A stretch of DNA of 64,000 bases from Selaginella tamariscina. Taxonomy: Eukaryota; Streptophyta; Lycopodiopsida; Selaginellales; Selaginellaceae. The notes beneath the pieces are model-generated. The model had not been told where the DNA came from and did no database searches. It was given only the letters and a program-made list of their open reading frames with translations. This document shows positions 37,856 to 47,557 of this stretch, piece by piece. The position numbers were made by a program, and so were the translations under genes. How positions within the stretch are numbered: the stretch's first letter is position 1; each line of letters begins with the position of its first letter. The stretch spans positions 207,001 through 271,000 of the forward strand of contig PUQB01000009.1 in assembly GCA_003024785.1 (NCBI GenBank). Reading direction: 5' to 3'.

Positions 37856-37896
<41 letters not shown>

Positions 37897-38175
37897 CCTA
37901 TATACATATAATATACATACATATATTATGTACCAGTATCTGTATAATTCTATTTATTTATCTATTTCTCGCACACACATGCACACTCCTGTATATATAT
38001 ATGTGTGTGTGTTGTTTGTTTATCTGTATTTTATTTGTTTCACACACGCATACACACGATATACATATAATTTGTGTATCGGTATAATTTGTGTATCAGT
38101 ATAATTTATCTGATTTGTCTATCTCTGGCACACACACGCACTCTCCTACACACATATACATATATATAAATATAT
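37420..38175. repeat. Microsatellite block (CA, TA, CTCT repeats)
   Basis: Dense ACACAC/ATATAT/CTCTCT repeats, partly duplicated as larger blocks (CTATCTCTCGCACACACGCA occurs near 37.51 and, slightly changed, 37.65 and 37.97 kb). Open frames here are low-complexity artefacts. Confidence 0.85.
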
Positions 38176-38182
38176 GTGCATA

Positions 38183-39080
38183 GCGGCGGGATTAATCCCG
38201 CCGCCCTTCAGGCAAGCTATTCGGTTAGTCTCATGAGCGGCAGGATTAATCCCGTCGCGTACGCATGCCCTACGCAGAATCGGGCGGGATTTATCCCGCC
38301 GCCAAAGGCCTGCCTGAAGGGCCTAGGCAGCGGGATTAATCCCGCTCGATTCCGCGCAGGCATTGGCGTCCGGCGGGATTAATCCCGCCGCCTAGGGCCC
38401 GAGTAAAGGGCCTGGGCAGCGGGATTAATCCCGCTGCCCTATGCGGAATCAGGCGGGATTAATCCCGCCACCAAAGGCCTGCCTGAAGGGCCTAGGGGGA
38501 TTAATCCGCCCGATTCCGCGCAGGGCATTGGCGTCCAGCGGGATTAATCCCGCCACCTAGGCCCGAGTGAAGGGCCGCGCGGGATTAATCCCGCTGCCCT
38601 GCGCGGAATCGGGCGGGATTAATCCCGCCAAAGGCCTGCCTGAAGGCCTAGGCGGGATTAATCCCGCCCAATTTCCGCGCAGGGAATTGGCGTCCGGCAG
38701 GATTAATCCCGCCGCATAGGGACCGAGTGAAGGCCCTGGGCGGCGGGATTAATCCCGCCGAGCCTTTCAATGCCTATTGGAGGAATGAATCCCGCCACCC
38801 TTCCTTTTTTCTCATTGGTGAGTCGGACCAATCCCAAACGTTTTCTGTCTGAGACGTAGAAGGTTTACAACATACCAATGGAGAGAACTGGAAGGGTGGC
38901 GAAATTCATTTAACCATCCTTACATGGTGGGCGAGATTAATCCCGCCTCCTTTCTGGAGTCACTGAAGGGGTGTGCCAAATAAATCCTGCCAGTTCTCTC
39001 TGAGACCGAGAAGGGTGGCAAGATTAATTCCGCACTCCCGTTCAAGGCCTCCAGAAAGGTGGCGAGATTAATCCCGCCGC
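38183..39080. repeat. Palindrome cluster 2 (about 18 copies of an 18-bp palindrome)
   Basis: About 18 full or near copies of GGCGGGATTAATCCCGCC. Between 38.28 and 38.76 kb they form a higher-order repeat of about 150-175 bp, each unit holding about four palindromes separated by AAAGGCCTGCCTGAAGGGCC, CGATTCCGCGCAGGCATTGG and GGCCCGAGTAAAGGGCC spacers. Copies beyond 38.78 kb are more diverged (GGAGGAATGAATCCCGCC, GGCGAGATTAATCCCGCC). Decay is mostly at CG sites. Confidence 0.95.
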
Positions 39081-39187
39081 ACCTTCCATGTGAATATATA
39101 TGTGTATTAGTATATATAAGTTGCATATCTCATTTTATTTACTTTTATCATCTTATCATAATATTTCGAGTAAAAGCTAGGAACTAT

Positions 39188-39288
39188 GTAAAACTGTCCA
39201 GAGCTCACATTTGTGGTGGTTCTAAAACGAAATGTTATCTTTCTTTTGCACTAGCACAAAGGTGAGCTTTGGACAGTTAATTCCGTCA
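39188..39288. repeat. Conserved hairpin upstream of gene M in copy 2
   Basis: Arms CTGTCCAGAGCTCACATTTGTG and its approximate complement CACAAAGGTGAGCTTTGGACAG enclose about 45 bp. The arms, but not the loop, are kept at 14.44-14.54 kb in copy 1. Confidence 0.75.
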
Positions 39289-39380
39289 CTTCTCTCTGTG
39301 TATTATTTTTGTATATTCGGGTTTATACAAGTGTGTGTGCGTTTTTATATGATTTGTATTCATAGTGTATTATTTTGCAG

Positions 39381-42300
39381 AAGGACGATTTAATTAAACA
39401 AGGAGATCGAGTCATTAGTATGGAGTCGTCGTCAAATTCTGGGTAAGAATTAAAATAAAATCTGTTATACTCGGATATGTGCTTGAACTAATCATTTTTG
39501 TATTCAGATGTGGAATTGAGGTGACATTAAAGACGAGAGCAGGAGAAGAGATGGGCAGGGGGATTCTGGAATCAACTTGGCCATATTTAAACTAAACGGG
39601 AAGCGCATTGGAACAACCATGGTTGCTGTCAAACTAACCTCTGTCACATCGCATGGACAAGCAAAACAATGGAAAGTGGGTGTGCTAGTCAAGCATCCGA
39701 AAGCATGCTGTGAACCCAGATTGAACGATGCTCGACACATATGCCTTGTTCCATCCAATGTCACGTTCTCGGATCCAGAGGTCGCCAGTTACAACATTAA
39801 TTTCGGGTGGTTTTGTCGACTTGTGGATAATGACGTTCACGTGTTCACTAATGATGTTGACCGTGGAGTTCTTCTTCAACTCAACGAAAGCCCATCTATG
39901 GAGGGGATCCACTGGATGTCTACTTCGAAGATCTTCAGACTCATCGAGTAGGTGTATTCTCAGGAGATATTGCTTCACAATACAGAAAATCCACAAGTGG
40001 AGCAATCGTCCCTCTTCACATTGAAGAAGAACACAGCGACATCATAAAGGAGATTGAGAGGGTGGCTTGGTCTCAGGTTCTTTACAGATCACGTTCAATT
40101 TGCTTAGCAAATTTCGGGAGCTGGAAGAGTGTGCCGAGAACATTAGAACAGCATCAATCGGGGATCACACATGTTGATTCGGATCGTAGAAGAAAATCAT
40201 TAGTCGTTTTGTCAGCTGCACCTGTGGCGTCCCATGCTGCAATAAGCCACAAGGAAATGATGTTGGATGATAGGATTTACGAGTGTAGGGTTAAGTATTG
40301 CAGCGTCAACCCAAACTTCAATTACAGGCCACTCAATCAGGAACGTGTAGCTGAGCTCATGGAGAAGATGAAGGACGACAATTCTTACACCGTTCCACAT
40401 AATGCTGTTTTGTGCGCATACTACGAGAGAAACAAAGGCGCTGACAAAGTGTGGATCACAACACCGGAACAAATGAGGAAGGTTCAGACGGAGAATAGAA
40501 AATCATCAAGTACTACATCATTAGTGGCCAGCACACAATAACGGCAGCCCAACGACTTCTCGACGAACACAACAAAGGAACGATGGCAACAAAACTTTCC
40601 GAGCATACCCGTGAGAAGCTGACGAAAAGATCGGCGTTTTTAGCGAAGCCGAATCTCACAATCGAGCAGTACCATAAGTTATCGGCGGAATGGGACGCTG
40701 CAGACACCAACCACTACAACAGCAAAATATGGGAGAAGTTCAAACACACGCGAGCCGTGTGGGAATCTCTTCAGCGACCACAAAGAGCTACCGCAGGGAA
40801 TACACAATCTGCGGACTACCGGGTAAGCAAATTGTTTGGGCGGGATTTATCTCGCCGGTATATTAATCTGTCTTTTTTCTCAGAGAGTTGAAGAAATTGT
40901 AGCAGTTGATTTTGCCCAGGTGGGCGGGAAGGAAACATCCTTTTTGATGATGTTGATTTCTTGTCCCGAGGATAGGATCTTTGCAAATGGTTGGGGATTA
41001 TGGAATCCTTTGCAAAAGGAACACTGAAGAAGAAGCAGACAAGTGAAGTGGAGCCCTCAGAGAAGTCTGCAAAGAAACCCAGTAAGACGCCGAAGGCTAA
41101 GTCTGTTCAATCTATAAAGGATGTAGACAACGATTTCAAGCTCACATGGTTGAAGCCTTTAAATGGAACAACGATGGAGGAGATGGAAGTCTTGGCTGAT
41201 TTGGTGATTGATGGCAAATTACAGATTAACAACAGCAGCCCACCTCTCCTTTTCATCTCAAGGCAATGGAGTTGAAGACGGTCAGGCACTTCAAGGAGTG
41301 GTTGGGAATACACTGCCACAAACTGGGTTGGATTTCGGCTTCAACATACGAAGAGGTCAGCAAATATTTGCATGTGACAAATGATGATATGCTTGTCGAA
41401 TGGGTGAATCAATCGGAAGATCTGGGCAAGAATCTATTGCACGCCAACGCCAAAAAGGAGAACATTGCGATGACGCCTTCTCTTATGGCAGTCCTTCAGC
41501 AGCGGAGAACCGAGTTGAACCTTATAAAGGAGGATGCTACGAATCACGACAAGCCCTACAGATGTTTGTTGTTGGATTCGGAGACTTTATGGGGTACCAT
41601 CACTGCTTGTAGGAAACCGTTTCAATTGTTCGTGATGGATCGGCGGGTGTCAAAAAATCCTTCGACAGACAGGCACTAGAGGATTTGGTGGAGAAACTTA
41701 GCCGTGCAAGCATGTACAAAGAAGGTATTTATTATTGAATTCATACTTGCACTCTTGACTGATATCTACGTTTTCAGGTATTTATTTCTTGATTCTTGCT
41801 CATGTCACCGATACCTTTGCCTTCTCCTTTGCCAAGAGGAATAAACATCGTTGGACAGGATTTTATATGAATGATGCTGATCCGAAGTGCATTGATTCGG
41901 TTGTTCACTTGGTTGTTAGGAATGCGCCAAAAATTTCAAACTTCCAAATGACTGGCCAGGCATCTGTTTGCACTCCAACGGCCCTGAACCTCCATCCGAT
42001 ACACCGATAGGTGAGAGTGACGTATTCGGCAATGTACGTTATCCAAACATCACAAGTCAAGCGGCACGGAGCATCGTCAACTTGATCAGGGGTCCTCACA
42101 GTGATGCGTGGGTTTTTGACTACTGCACTAGGGGGTCCGTCTTGAAGGAGTGTTACCTTCGGATACATGTGTATTTGCCGTTGAAAAGGATAAGACCATG
42201 GTTGAGGACCTGAACAAGTGGATAGATAGGTTCTCAACTGATACCCCAACGAATCCATAAAGGAGTATTTGAGAAAGTTCCCTCCGATAAGTGCGATAGC

Positions 42301-42535
42301 TCTGAAGACGAATCTGGTTCAATGTCGGAGTCTGAGGACGAACTTCAATCAGATATTAGACCGGAAGTTATCTCGAGGAGTACAGAACATTCGCACACTC
42401 CATTACCCATGGAAACATCAATAGAAGACAGAAGATCTTGAACCATCTCACAAGCGGCTTAGACCTTCTTCGCCTCACTCAGAAGGTAATAGCGAAGAAG
42501 AATTGTTAATGAGTTTTAGAGTGACGAATAGTTGT
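39381..42535 (+). CDS. ParB-like + DNA methyltransferase-like protein, gene M of copy 2
   Basis: Start ATG at 39420 (MESSSNSG, then donor GG|GTAAGAAT; acceptor at 39507). Further introns include 40823-40883 and about 41732-41781. Order of parts: an N-terminal region with LNGKRIGTTMVAVKL (39.6 kb); a ParB/sulfiredoxin-like segment with NYRPLNQERVAELMEKMK (40.32 kb) and YYIISGQHTITAAQRLLDE (40.52 kb), the latter matching the G-H/Q-R box of ParB; a lysine-rich linker (41.03-41.1 kb); and a C-terminal region in which WVFDYCTRGSVLKEC (42.11 kb) is followed at the expected distance by CVFAVEKDKTMVEDL (42.17 kb), resembling motifs I and II of permuted (beta-class) DNA methyltransferases. The acidic tail ends near 42.53 kb. 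Known phage and bacterial ParB-methylase fusions have this order. A DPPW/DPPY motif is not evident; LLLDSETLWGTI (41.57 kb) is the nearest candidate. The frame shifts several times. Confidence 0.5.
40839..40856. repeat. Single palindrome inside an intron of gene M
   Basis: GGCGGGATTTATCTCGCC lies in the intron 40823-40883. The matching intron of copy 1 (near 12.75 kb) has a decayed TAGGACTTGTCAATA at the same place. Confidence 0.7.
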
Positions 42536-42720
42536 AAATGAGTGTAACATAAGGCATTTTTGTATATTTCGTTTATATTTGTACAGAAAATAAATTCTCA
42601 AGGATTAATGAAGCTTTTAGTTCAAACATGGGTCACACATTAACAAGGTAAATAATATACCTTGATAATTTTAAGGTCAGCTAATTATCATTTTGCAGAT
42701 GTAATGAAACAATTGAGAAC

Positions 42721-43760
42721 ATGGATTTTCAGCATTGGCATGAGGTAAGAGAGGGGTTTGGCGACAATTTCTTGTGCCACATGTCAGAATGACAGAGTTC
42801 ATGCAGGAAATGGATAATAATGCAGCTCAAAACATCGTTACCATGGGGGCCACTTCAGTTTTTTCATCATCATTTTTATTGGCTTCAGTTCCGAAATCAA
42901 TTTCTTCAGCGCATGCAATATCTGAATCTTGTAAGGATGATGTACAATTAAATGATGAAGGGATAGGCAACGAGATAGTGGCAACGGATAAATGTGAAAG
43001 GGAGCAAACAAGTGATTTGCAAAGTATTCAAGAGGCAACGCTATCCATGTTACTCATGGCCATATTGTGTTGTTGGATGTCAATGGTGTTCTGCTTCATC
43101 GACAAAGGCCCGAGGATAGGAAAAAAGAAATCAAACAAGGAGATTTCATTCCTTGTCATGGTAAATTTCGATATGATATTATTTTTCGTCCAGGGTTGGA
43201 TCGTCTCTTTCAAAAGCTTAAGGAGATGGGTGCGCTTGTGGGGATTTGGTCATGCATGCAGATTCATAACTTAACACCGCTGTTGAATTTGCTTAAGAAA
43301 CATTGTAGTGTTGCAGAAGAGGTGATTCGTAAAGATTGGATTTTTGACCAGCGAATGTTATAAACCTCTCGAATTTCACAATATAAGAAAGGAAAGCAAG
43401 CCATACTTCTTCAAGAATGAAAGAATAATTGGGACTCATGGGGAGATCAGTCGCTTAAGGATAATGAAACATATCTTAGTAGTAGACGACTCTCCTCAGA
43501 AGGCTATGCTCAACCAAAACATTGCTTGTATTCATCCAATCACTTTCGATCCATATTCTGATACCGATATCATGGATGAGCTAGTGAACTACTTGGATAC
43601 GTGCCTCAGAAAGAAGAATCTCGAAAATTTTTGTGAGCAGTATCCACCGTATCATACATTTCCTGAAGCTTTTCTTTCTCGTGATTTTGAATTTTATAAA
43701 ATGAAGGATAGCAACCGGGCGCTTTATAATATTATTCTTAAGGAACGTCATTTTAGATGA
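42721..43760 (+). CDS. FCP1/HAD-type phosphatase-like protein, gene P of copy 2
   Basis: Start ATG at 42721 (MDFQHWHE) followed by a short intron with donor GAG|GTAAGAGAG and acceptor CATGCAG|GAAATGG near 42.81 kb; both are kept in copy 1. Then a low-complexity linker (42.82-43.03 kb) and the phosphatase domain: motif I HGHIVLLDVNGVLLHRQR (43.06-43.11 kb), FRPGLDRLFQKLKEMGALVG (about 43.19 kb), WSCMQIHNLTPLL (motif II, 43.25 kb), KDWIFDQRM, KPYFFKNERIIG and LVVDDSPQKAMLNQN (motifs III/IV, 43.48 kb). Plant FCP1-homology proteins with DLNG at motif I are the nearest family I know; like them it has Asn where classical DxD enzymes have the second Asp. Frame changes occur before motif I and near 43.35 kb. 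From 43.19 kb on it lies in the right inverted repeat. Probably captured from a host gene long ago, since copy 1 has it too. Confidence 0.75.
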
Positions 43761-44235
43761 GCCTTTATGCAGACCTTTCTTATTACATCTTATGTATTAA
43801 CAAGGATGGCAACTCCCAATTGCATTCGTGAGAGTGTTAGTGGTGGCAACAACATCAAGATATTGACCAAAATGATTTGATTAATCCGGAGAGTGATGAT
43901 TTAGACAAAATGAGAGATTTCTCTGTATGTTAGGAAGAAAGTATTTATAAAAATTAACATGTTGATAAGAAATGATTTCATTTGTAATTATGTTTGATAG
44001 TATTTCTTCATTATTGTAAACTATTTTTAGAATAATATGAATATTCTAAGATATTTTAGGAATATTCCTTACTAAGTAAGGTTATTGAAGGATTAATTAA
44101 TTAATTAATTAATATTTAAGGCTTAATTACATATTAATTAAATGATTAATTAATAATTAAAACTTAAGTATTAATTAGTAATTTATTTTATATTCCATTT
44201 TCACGTATCATGCCCACTTTAGTTACAACGTGCAT
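43186..44235. repeat. Right long terminal inverted repeat of copy 2
   Basis: Inverted partner of 29773-30840. The outer about 390 bp is AT-rich (TTAATTAATTAATTAA runs) and ends ACTTTAGTTACAACGTGCAT; the inner part is the 3' two thirds of gene P. Confidence 0.9.
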
Positions 44236-45950
44236 TTATGCCTTATCATTGGTAGTGGTCTATTACGAATAGTCATTGGACACTGTTAAGCTTCATGTCT
44301 TGCAATTCCACAAATTTGGCATTTTGACATTCAACACTCATTCATAGTATGTCTTCATTTTAACAAGTAGTACATGTAGTTTGCCTTCTCTATCGAAACT
44401 CTAAGTCCCTTTTATAATAAATTTTTTAATTATGTTTCTCTACTTTCATAATCATGTTAGCTTTAAGATCTTCAACTTTTCTATTATTTTTATGACTTCC
44501 TCCAAATCCTTGAGCTCATGTAATTGTACTTACATTTGTAAATCATTCCTTAATTCAATCATGCATCATTTTTTGGTAAATTTGTTCAAAACCTACATTG
44601 ATTACTTGTTTAAACTGTTTAGTATAAGCTTCCATATTTGTTTGTTTTCCTACCTTATTTTTTTTATAATAACATTGGGATCTCTCTTTCAATACTTAAT
44701 ATGTAAACATTTGAAACATTAGTAACAAGTCATATAATTCATACAATTGAGCATGATCATATGCTAATCATTTGCATCTCTCATAATGTAAATAAAATTT
44801 ACATTGTTAGTAGTATCTTGATTTATGTTCACACTTCTTAAATTGTTTATATGCTCGTCATAATTAATGTATCCAATCTCTAGATACCCTAGTTATTCTC
44901 ATTCTGCATTCTTCCAATTTGCTCCACTTAAGCCTCATATTTAATTTGTGGTGCTTTTAAAATTCCCATAAATCTCATCTCTTTTTAGAATTGTTTATAT
45001 TTGCTTCTATTGTGAATTTACTTTTGTAACCACCTTTCTTCTTTACTATTTTGCATTTTATTGCTCTGCTTGTACTTTTTATTCTTTTGGAATTTTCTTA
45101 TACTCATTCATATTACTTATTGACTCCCTTCAGCAATTCACCTCTTCAATCTCTTCTTCTTCTTAAACTTTTCAAATATCCCTTGTAATCCTTATGATAC
45201 TCTATACTCTAACTTCATCTTTCACTAGTTACTTATATAATTGCATTCTTTGGTTAGCATCACTCCTAGTTGTCATATATTAAGGGCTCACATACACAAT
45301 TCATCAATAATACGATCAATACTGACCAATGCAAAATCATATAACTAGTCATGTATGATAAAGATAAGGATATCTAAGTCTGTAGAATGCTACATTCACA
45401 TAGAAAACAAGCTATTATTATGGATCCCAATGTAGTAGATAGTAAACATGGATTGTCCTCTCTCTACTATGTCATTCTTATTTATATGTCTTATATTCCG
45501 TTACTATAACCATTACATACTCTTATTCATTTCTTTTGTTATTGTAATTACTTATAACCTTATGTCCTCCCTTTCTTGTATATATTTGTATTTATATTTT
45601 CTTTAACCTGATCCACTAATATATCCTACTTAATTTTTTAATATTCTTATCAATTTAAATTAAAAATAAGGTTCAGTCTGAACATTTGATTTAGATGCTT
45701 TTAAAAATATTAATTATTTTTTGATTAAGTATATTCTTTATTTTATTTGTAAGTATATATTTTACTCATTAATATTAGGATTTAAAATAAACTTACCATT
45801 TCTAATATATTCTTAGCATAATTTAACAACTCGTTGGAAATTTTATGTTTCACATATGACTATTTTATATTAAATATGTGTATCATACATTAAATTATAT
45901 AATTATTAATATATTCTACTTATGGTTATTATTTTTGAATAGTTGGACTT
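44236..45950 (-). other. AT-rich stretch, possible gag debris
   Basis: No usable open frame. On the minus strand near 44.27-44.31 kb KCQICGIARHEA resembles a CCHC knuckle, and the following 0.9 kb is lysine/glutamate-rich, so an old retroelement gag is possible. Otherwise nothing recognisable. Confidence 0.3.
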
Positions 45951-45959
45951 GGGTGTTGA

Positions 45960-47450
45960 GGTGATGGTTATAACAAAAACTGATGAAAGATCTCGTTTAC
46001 CTTTTTGTTCAATGAGATCATGCAAACTCATAGGGGCTCCAAAGATGGGTTTGGAAAGTTTAAAACTTTTACCTCATTCGGCAAACTGAAACATTGCTTA
46101 CACCAATCGATAGTTGGATTGTGCATCTTAAACATAATGTACCAAGGATAACTATATACTTAAGACTAATGATCATGTTAAAGAAGATCCTATAAGAAGT
46201 ATCTTCCAAGGTCACATGGATAGGCTCAAACTCCTTAACAATAGCACTTGATGCCACATGTTATGAATCCATGACAGAGATAAGAACTTGGTATGAAAGC
46301 TTCTTCATTAATATAAGTGTCAATGTGCAAAGGTGTGATCCATGAAACAAGCATTGGCTCAAAAGTCCAAAAGAGTCAATACTATGACCTTGTGACCCCT
46401 ATCCATGCAAAGCTCAACTTTTGTTGTAATGACTTACCAACTCAAAACAACAGAATGAAATCAATTGTTTAGGGACTCTTCATGCTTAGGATTGTCTAAC
46501 CAAATGGTTCCTATTTTAATTAAACTTACTTGTTTAACTCCTCTTCCATCTTGCTAAGAACTTTAAAATTGTTACTATGGCTCAAAGGCTTGGAACTCTC
46601 AAGGTGAATGTGGTTGATAATGATGGGTCTGGGATTACAGGGTGAACATGGTTGTTCATGTGCCTTGGCTTGTTTGGGCAGTTGATTGCGATATAACCAG
46701 GGCCAACACAGTAAAGACACAAATCATTAACCCTACGACGTTGCTTCTTAGCTAGGGTCAAGGGACCTTGGTGTCAAGATTTAGTGACCTTGCACTCCAT
46801 GGGGACTAGTCCTTGAGTTGGGGCTAGAGCATGTCCATGATTTTCCATTGGTGCTACCAGGTTGAAGTCACTACTATTGTGTAAGTGTATGTTCTCAAAT
46901 GAGATTGTTGGAACCGTTCCAAGTGACATTTAAATAACTAATTATCATATCATACAGCATGACTAATAGCCTTAAAGAGACTTATTGGGTCCTCATGGAA
47001 TGTCAGGAGAGGTCCTTAATCATTATGGAGCCCTTAATGGAATTGCTTACTTAGAGCTTCTTCATCCCAATTGTGCTTGAATTGGGGCTAGAGCATGTCC
47101 ATGGTTTCCCATTGGTGCTATCGGGGTTGAAGTCACTATTGCTGTGTAAGCGTATTCTATCAAATGAGATTGTTGGAACCGTTCCAAGTGACATTTAAAT
47201 AACTGATTATCACATCATACGGCATGACTGAATAATCTTAGAGAGACTTATTGGGTCCTCATGGAATGTTAGGAGGAGGTGACATCATTACGGAGCCCTT
47301 AATGGAATTGCTTACTTAGAGCTTCCTCATTCCTGGACCCACATGAATTTGAACCTTTGGCTTTAGATTTGAATTTGGACCTATGGTTCCAAATTTGAAT
47401 CTCGACCCTTAATTCTGGATCTAAATCTAAACCTTAGTTCATTATTCTAT
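45960..47450 (-). mobile_element. Ty3 gag-protease remnant (fossil)
   Basis: Minus strand. A CCHC-like knuckle with RRRVNDLCLYCVGPGYIAIN lies at about 46.68-46.74 kb, similar in build to the knuckle of element B (KQRRRSENLYLYCGEAGH). A protease-linked segment with HNPTIDW lies near 46.10 kb. Gag-like sequence upstream contains a tandem duplication. Heavily broken and old; LTRs not identified. Confidence 0.55.
46811..47335. repeat. Tandem duplication, two units of about 260 bp
   Basis: TTGGGGCTAGAGCATGTCCA begins both units (about 46.82 and 47.08 kb). They remain similar through GAGATTGTTGGAACCGTTCC and GGAATTGCTTACTTAGAGCT. Confidence 0.85.
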
Positions 47451-47557
47451 AATATTTTAAGGAAATATTTCAATGTTGACATATACCAGCATCAACATCA
47501 ACTTGGTGTATTATAATGGTTCATGATAGCATCATCCTCGACATTGAGGATAGATAA

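Larger units (their letters stand above)
29773..44235 (+). mobile_element. Large DNA transposon, copy 2 (14.5 kb, three genes, palindrome clusters)
   Basis: Bounded by inverted repeats of about 1.05 kb whose outer ends begin ATGCACGTTGTAACTAAAGT. Contents: a partial copy of gene P in the left inverted repeat; gene T (minus, DUF7869-like transposase); palindrome cluster 1; an AT- and microsatellite-rich centre; palindrome cluster 2; gene M (plus, ParB/methyltransferase-like); gene P (plus, FCP1/HAD phosphatase-like), which runs into the right inverted repeat. T and M diverge from a shared centre. The identity of its parts with copy 1 defines the element. Target-site duplication is not evident: the left flank ends AATATT, the right starts TTATGCC. 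I do not know a described plant superfamily with this gene set. Genes show several frame shifts, many at homopolymer runs. Confidence 0.85.

Noticed and set aside
37511-38104. Open frames of 60-118 codons over the CA/TA microsatellite block
   Set aside because: Encoded peptides are Thr/His/Ile/Tyr simple repeats produced by ACACAC and ATATAT tracts; no domain and no codon bias.
38176-38382. Open frame through palindrome cluster 2
   Set aside because: The Gly-Ile-Asn-Pro-Ala repeats are just the translation of the palindrome; lies in an inferred intron.
39504-40472. Minus-strand open frames opposite gene M
   Set aside because: Shadows of the plus-strand gene; copy 1 supports the M-strand reading.
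29773-44235. Giant-virus or Polinton-type element
   Set aside because: ParB- and methylase-like genes could hint at this, but no capsid, packaging ATPase, protein-primed polymerase or retroviral integrase is visible.
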